A DNA stretch of 64,000 bases, taken from positions 1,049,001 through 1,113,000 of the forward strand of contig WPIO01000030.1 of the NCBI GenBank assembly GCA_009760855.2, given 5' to 3'. Below the pieces are notes generated by a model. That model was not told where the DNA came from. It did no database searches and saw nothing but the letters and a program-made list of their open reading frames with translations. The DNA is from Cristatella mucedo (Eukaryota > Bryozoa > Phylactolaemata > Cristatellidae). Below are positions 58,901 to 64,000 of the stretch, in pieces (within the stretch, counting starts at the first letter, position 1; each line of letters starts with the position of its first letter). The position numbers were made by a program, and so were the translations under genes.

Positions 58901-61405
58901 CATGGCCCACCAGTTAACCGTCCCGTTCGTGCTTGATTCCGCAGTCTCAAGTCATGACGAATGATTCCATTGCCAACATGGAGTGTGGGACGAAGGAGTC
59001 CTCATATTCAAGGATCAAGACAGGATCAGGTCACTTAGGGGCCAGACCATGACTTTGCCAGAGGCAGCCAATCATTGGGAGGCCGAAGCGGGAGTCCAAA
59101 CGAGCCTGCCGAGCCCCTGACGGTCGGTCGTGGGGCTCATTGGTTGCCAAGGACTAGGCGAGGCCGCTCGCGAAGGTCTTACCCTACTTGCGTTGGCCGA
59201 CATAAAGGGGGGGGGGGTTGCACTGCCTGCTGAGAGACCCCCTGAGTTTAGCAGGCATAATTACAGCAGCACAGCGTTTAATTTGCAACTATAAACACGC
59301 ATATCCATACATGCAGACACCGGGATTTGGTTCAAGCACGAAACGGGAAATTTAATGGCGAGGCTATTTTGCACTGCCTTTTAAGTATTGAATGAAGCTT
59401 CTTTAAGTATCGAATGAAGTCCCGAAAGCTCGATAGGCAGAGCGCTGGAACTGTGACTTTGAAGGTCGTCCCGTCCCGAAGGATCGTCTCCGTTTTTTGG
59501 CTGTCAATCTCACGGCACCAGTCTCCGTGTATTTTGAAATAATTGCATATGGTTGTACCGGATGCCTTGGTGTGATCTGAACTTACCTCTTGTGCATGTG
59601 TCGCACCTCTAAGGTTAATAATTATTATTATTATAATAGAGTACATCTATTGTATAGCAACCCACGAGAACCAAACCTCTATCCAGCCGCATTACAAGTC
59701 GTTGCAAGGAAAGGAATGGATATTGGTTTGTGACAAGCACTGTATCATGCATAGACGAAGATGATGCCAAATCTAAATCATCTCTATTGGGTACTGGCAC
59801 AAACAGCATGTGGGTCTGTAGATGTACAAATGCATGCTTTTACAATTAGGCAGCTCTGCTGTACGTGTACGTGTGTGTGTGTGTGTGTGTGAGTGTGTGT
59901 GTGAGTGGGTGTGTTTGTTGGTGTGTACATTGATAGGTTCTGTCTGTGCAAACAAAACCGTACTCACATTCTAATGCACACACTCGTGCAAAAACGTGCT
60001 CAAACATGACTATAAGTCATCATGTGCATGCATGCACAAAAATGCTCCTGACTGTTAGCAATCGCGGCAGAGCACACACACACACACACGCACGCACGCA
60101 CACACTAAACAATCGCAGGCATGCATGCTCAAGCATACACATGAGCACGTAATAAACATACAAAAGCACGCACTCACTGGTGCATACTTTATGCACACGC
60201 AAAAGACTTCCGCTATTTCCAGCTCCGTTCATGTGTCTATCTAAATTGTACAGTGGTCTTGCACCTCACGTTATGCTCATGCCTAGCAGTTGTGGCTGTA
60301 ATACCCGGTCACTGTTTCAGGACTGACTTTTAATACTCCACCCGTCGTGTCAGCTCTTGGACGGTATGCAAAGCAATGCCCTTAAAAAGAAGGAAGCCAA
60401 ATTACAACCAAAATTATTTACGATGGTTACGTCTTGTTCCAAGTTTATGGTGCCTTTTTAGTTAACTCGACAGTGGTACAATTCTTGCCTTTATTGCTGC
60501 ATGCACAGGTGTTCTAGCATTCATACGACCGACATAGCTAATAAGTGTTCCATACGTGGAGTCACTTTTGGAAGGGAGACGTGGTGTCACTTTTGCAAGG
60601 GAGACGTGGTGGTACATACTCGTGCAGCGCCTTGTATTTTTCATTGTTTTCGATAATGCAGGTGCGGTTCACAGCACGTGACCGGTGTATTGAGCTAGCG
60701 CTGCAGCTTTGTAGAACCGAATTTATCTGTCTGTAGCTTCAAACGTCATGATGATGGTGACCTTTGCAGTGGAGTTGCAGCTGTCGGTGGTGAGCTGCAT
60801 TAGGCCAGTGCAGGCAATCTGCTGCAGCCTCGTCCCTGCACCCCGCTCTCGCGGCCTTGCGTTGCGCTCCTTGTCGAGCTTAGTGCGCGGCAAGTGAAAG
60901 CGCTGAGAACTCTCTTTCTCTGTGTCGTGCAACAGGGTAAGCTTCGCGAAAGCTGTGCCAAGGTCGTGCACGTCATCAACCTGTTCATCGTGCTTGTGTA
61001 TCCTGCAGCCGTTGTGCTGTACGTGCACCCAAATCCTGGTAAGCTCACAGGAGATGCATCGCCCGTGTCTGCTATGAAGCCCTGCACGGCAGCAGAGAGG
61101 GCTGCTGGCTGTCAGGCTGCCTGGCTGGCTGTCAGGCTGCTGCCTAGGTGCCATAGCCTCTGCCTTTCGTGAGTGCCATGTTGTGTGTGTGCTTGCGTGT
61201 TTCGCGTCCCATTCAGTTGATCCTAATCCTGTGCGTGCATGCATTGTAGTATTTTCCAGCATTACACTGGCTGGGTATACCATAATATTTCTGAAGCTCA
61301 TCTCTTACATAACAGTCAACGAATGGTGTCGGCAGCACCGTCAGGCGGCGCAAGCTGAAACTCTCGGCCACCGGTCTCGGCGGTCAACGAATGCTGCTAG
61401 CGAAG
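55212..61405 (+). CDS. DGAT1: Diacylglycerol O-acyltransferase 1 (DGAT1), first 7 exons
   Basis: DGAT1 is the ER membrane MBOAT enzyme that joins acyl-CoA to diacylglycerol to make triacylglycerol. Exons: 55212-55537, 55848-55935, 57205-57245, 57365-57450, 60737-60786, 60936-61038, 61217-61405; all GT-AG with matching phases, about 294 codons. Exons 2-4 give CHRHTDSLLSSNSGFSNYRG, then VLSNARVALENIIKYGILID and SWPNVLLLL, very close to human (HRLQDSLFSSDSGFSNYRG, LSNARLFLENLIKYGILVD). Exons 5-7 give NVMMMVTFAVELQLS, NLFIVLVYPAAVVLYV and YTIIFLKLISYITVNEWC, covering the first membrane helices. Exon 1 is weaker: an Arg-rich, poly-Ala N-terminus reaching WWFEAES and SSKD, chosen because its donor gives the needed phase; ATG 55212 or 55275 is possible. 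Later exons with the catalytic Asn and His lie beyond the window. Human also has an Arg/Gly-rich N-terminus. Confidence 0.93.
56311..56480 (+). mobile_element. tRNA-derived SINE, family 1
   Basis: TGGTGAACTGTGATGGCACA, B box GGGTTCGAATCCTG, AAAGGCTCTTCTGTCG, end AGAGGCTTTTAAATCAGCTA. In DGAT1 intron 2. Confidence 0.85.
56686..56749. repeat. Exact 32-bp tandem duplication
   Basis: ATATATTCCAGAGGGGGTTT plus 12 bases ending ACCGGTA, present twice back to back (56686-56717, 56718-56749), without mismatch. Confidence 0.95.
56761..56896 (-). mobile_element. tRNA-derived SINE, family 2
   Basis: Minus strand: CCGAGCTGGTTTGGTCGAG, GTGGGTTCGAGCCCCC, GAAGCCCCTGAATAG, AAGTTCTTTTACGGCGCTAT, AT-rich tail. 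Confidence 0.85.
57821..57993 (-). mobile_element. tRNA-derived SINE, family 1
   Basis: Minus strand: GAGCCGTGATGGCACACTAG, a longer CCTCGG palindrome than usual, GTGGGTTCGTTTCCTG, GGGCGATCCTTTATTGCC, AGAGGCTGTTTAATCAGCTA. In DGAT1 intron 4. Confidence 0.88.
58160..58325 (-). mobile_element. Eroded L2-like LINE fragment
   Basis: Weak match to the reverse-complemented LINE C-terminus (TTCTTTTCAAATGTCGTCAA; compare TCCTTTTAAATGTGGTCAG). In DGAT1 intron 4. Confidence 0.5.
58326..60736. other. DGAT1 intron 4, nothing coding recognised
   Basis: Contains (TG)n at about 59869-59915 and scattered CA-rich DNA at 59960-60190. A tRNA-like stretch (AAAGCTCGATAGGCAGAGCG) near 59425 is eroded. No exon-like segment matching DGAT1 was seen. 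Confidence 0.45.
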
Positions 61406-61502
61406 GTAACATTTTGACAGTGTGCAGTGTGCCTTCTTCCAGAGCAGCTGCCCTTCTAGCCTATACTGCAACAGTGACAGGCTACTATGTTAGCATGCTC
61501 AA

Positions 61503-62428
61503 TAAACAATAAGAATCTTATGGTTAGGCGTGACATGCATAGTGTCAGCATGAATTGGTGAGCCATGATGGCACACTAGGTAAGGGGTTGCTTTCATGAC
61601 CTTGGTCCCAAGGTCGTGGTTTCGATTCCTGGGGTGGGCGATCCTTTATTGCCACTGCAAGCGGTGGTGATAGCCGTCAAGGCTCGTCTGTCGCTATACA
61701 AAAAGAGGTAGTTTAAGCAGCTAGGATTTATTTATTTATTTATGCAAGTATGGTTAGTGGCGGTATGCACAGTGTCAGCACGAATCACAGAGACCCACTA
61801 AATGCTGTCCTAAACAGATGCGTTTTTAGTTTCTTTTTAAATGTGGACAAGTCAGGAGATGTCGTAACGCAGGTCGGGAGTGAGTTCCATGCTTTGGAAG
61901 CATACGAACTAAAGGCACGGTCTCCAAAGAATTTGAGGTTTGTACGAGGTATAGGTAAACGGTTAGATTCCGAAAAGCCGGTGGTACGATGTTTAGCCTG
62001 GTGGGGGAGTAAATCTGACAGGTAGGTCGGAGCCAAAGAATGGAGGGACCTAAAAGTGAGTGACAAAGCCTCAAAGTCGACGCGTTCCTTGTCTGGTAGC
62101 CAGTGCAGGTCGGCCGAGAAGTGGTGTGATGTGGAAACTGTGCCGCTCACGACAGGCAAGCCTAGCTGCAGAGTTTTGCACCAGCCGCAAACACCTGATT
62201 GCACAGGCCGGTAGGCCAGCAAGCAGTGAGTTACAGAAGTCAAGACAGGATGTCAAAAATGCATGGACCAATTTAGATGTGGTATCCCTGCCTAAACAAG
62301 CCCGAATTTTAGCAATGCTATGCAGCTGAAAGTAGGCACACTTTACTGTGGAGCTGATGTGGTCATCAAATGAAATGCTCTTTAAAACATGACACCTAGA
62401 TATCGTGCAAATTCAACAGGAGATATTT
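61503..62428 (-). mobile_element. L2-like LINE 3' half, split by a SINE, in a DGAT1 intron
   Basis: 61503-61553 is LINE 3' UTR. After the SINE at 61557-61743, the minus strand gives the C-terminus back to PVEFARYLGVMF, with [20 protein letters not shown] and PTYLSDLLPHQAKHR. A frameshift near 62110 separates two open parts. Confidence 0.9.
61557..61743 (+). mobile_element. tRNA-derived SINE, family 1, nested in LINE
   Basis: GGTGAGCCATGATGGCACAC, B box GGTTTCGATTCCTG, GGGCGATCCTTTATTGCC, end CAGCTAGG plus a TTTA repeat tail. Confidence 0.88.
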
Positions 62429-63335
<907 letters not shown>

Positions 63336-63371
63336 AAGACACGGGCTGCACATGGTCTTAACTCAGTAATA

Positions 63372-63505
63372 GGGTGTCGTACTAAATGAACCTGGTCGTG
63401 GGTTTGAGTCCTGAAAAATGCACTTGTTTATTGTCTGCTACAAGCATGGCAAAAACCACTAAGGCTCTCTTCTGCTGCAATGTAATTGAAGGCTGTTGAA
63501 TCAGA
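63372..63505 (+). mobile_element. Eroded tRNA-derived SINE, family 1
   Basis: CTGGTCGTGGGTTTGAGTCC, TTGTTTATTGTCTGCTAC, AAGGCTCTCTTCTGCTGC, AGGCTGTTGAATCAG in family-1 order, starting after the GA tract. Confidence 0.5.
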
Positions 63506-64000
63506 CCATATGGGCTTTACTTTGAAGACAGATAGAGAGGAGGAAGGTTAAAAACTACTGCCAAAGTACTTGAAACATTTTTGGGTCTGCAATCCCAAAC
63601 CAGCTTAGGGTGGGCCAAGGGTATATTTTTCCATGCTTTGTGGACCAAGCTTCCAGCCTTGACTGTTAGGCACATGGGAAATGCAGGTCAAATGTTTAGC
63701 TCATGTAATTTCGTAATGGAAAATGTCCGTCTTTAGGCCGTTTGCCTTGCGACTGAGTGCCGAAAAAGATTACAACTGCTGGGTTATCAGTCCAGTGGTC
63801 TACCGATTGAGCTATGAAGGCTGCACTTCGTTCGGCACTCAACACGGAGCTTCAAAGCATTGGCTTTAAATTTCCACTTACGTCATCGAGCGCAATCCCA
63901 TCTCATTCTCGGCCACCACGAGGGGCTCGAAGTTTTCTTTTATGTTTGCAAGCCATCCCTTTAATGAAGTGGGACATTAGTTTTGAGGCTACTGCTGGCT
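63506..64000. other. Window end, nothing firm
   Basis: A tRNA-like stretch on the minus strand at about 63740-63825 (CATAGCTCAATCGGTAGACC) lacks a good T arm, so no tRNA is called. Confidence 0.35.

Noticed and set aside
63740-63825. Minus-strand tRNA-Ile-like gene
   Set aside because: The D and anticodon arms are passable, but the T arm and acceptor stem do not pair; treated as an eroded tRNA-derived sequence.

Overview
This is an intron-rich, repeat-dense animal (metazoan) nuclear genome window. It carries three protein-coding host genes, each rebuilt exon by exon from splice sites and recalled family sequences, set in a thick layer of retrotransposon debris. No bacterial features (operons, ribosome binding sites, CRISPR) are present. 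The proteins are clear orthologues of human genes, but in places diverged. The dominant repeats are L2-like LINEs, tRNA-derived SINEs and long (TA)n and (CA)n tracts. This suggests an invertebrate, possibly marine; I cannot place it to phylum.

Layout. 1-10.2 kb: LINE and SINE copies, including one long L2-like element (about 5.93-10.2 kb) carrying two nested antisense LINE pieces and a SINE. 10.2-35.7 kb: INTS8 (+ strand), 24 exons, 5' end missing; its introns hold at least eight LINE pieces, several SINEs, a Tc1/mariner wreck and microsatellites. 36.0-44.9 kb: TBC1D20 (- strand), 7 coding exons, apparently complete, tail-to-tail with INTS8. 44.9-55 kb: intergenic, with a 16-bp tandem array just upstream of TBC1D20, two more LINEs, a 186-bp SPIN/URR1-like hAT MITE nested in one LINE, and an unclassified inverted-repeat element. 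55.2 kb to beyond 61.4 kb: DGAT1 (+ strand), first 7 exons, starting in a GC/CpG-rich block; the catalytic MBOAT half lies past the window.

Function. INTS8 is a scaffold of the Integrator-PP2A complex (nuclear RNA processing and transcription attenuation). TBC1D20 is an ER-anchored Rab GAP, and DGAT1 makes triacylglycerol in the ER. They do not form a pathway unit, although TBC1D20 and DGAT1 are both ER proteins linked to lipid-droplet biology.

Most worth a second look: a SINE family sharing the hairpin 3' end of the local LINE; the SPIN-like MITE with a perfect 8-bp target duplication; a TIR element filling most of one TBC1D20 intron; a GC-AG intron in INTS8; an INTS8 splice acceptor directly abutting a LINE tail; an unexplained 220-codon open frame inside a TBC1D20 intron.
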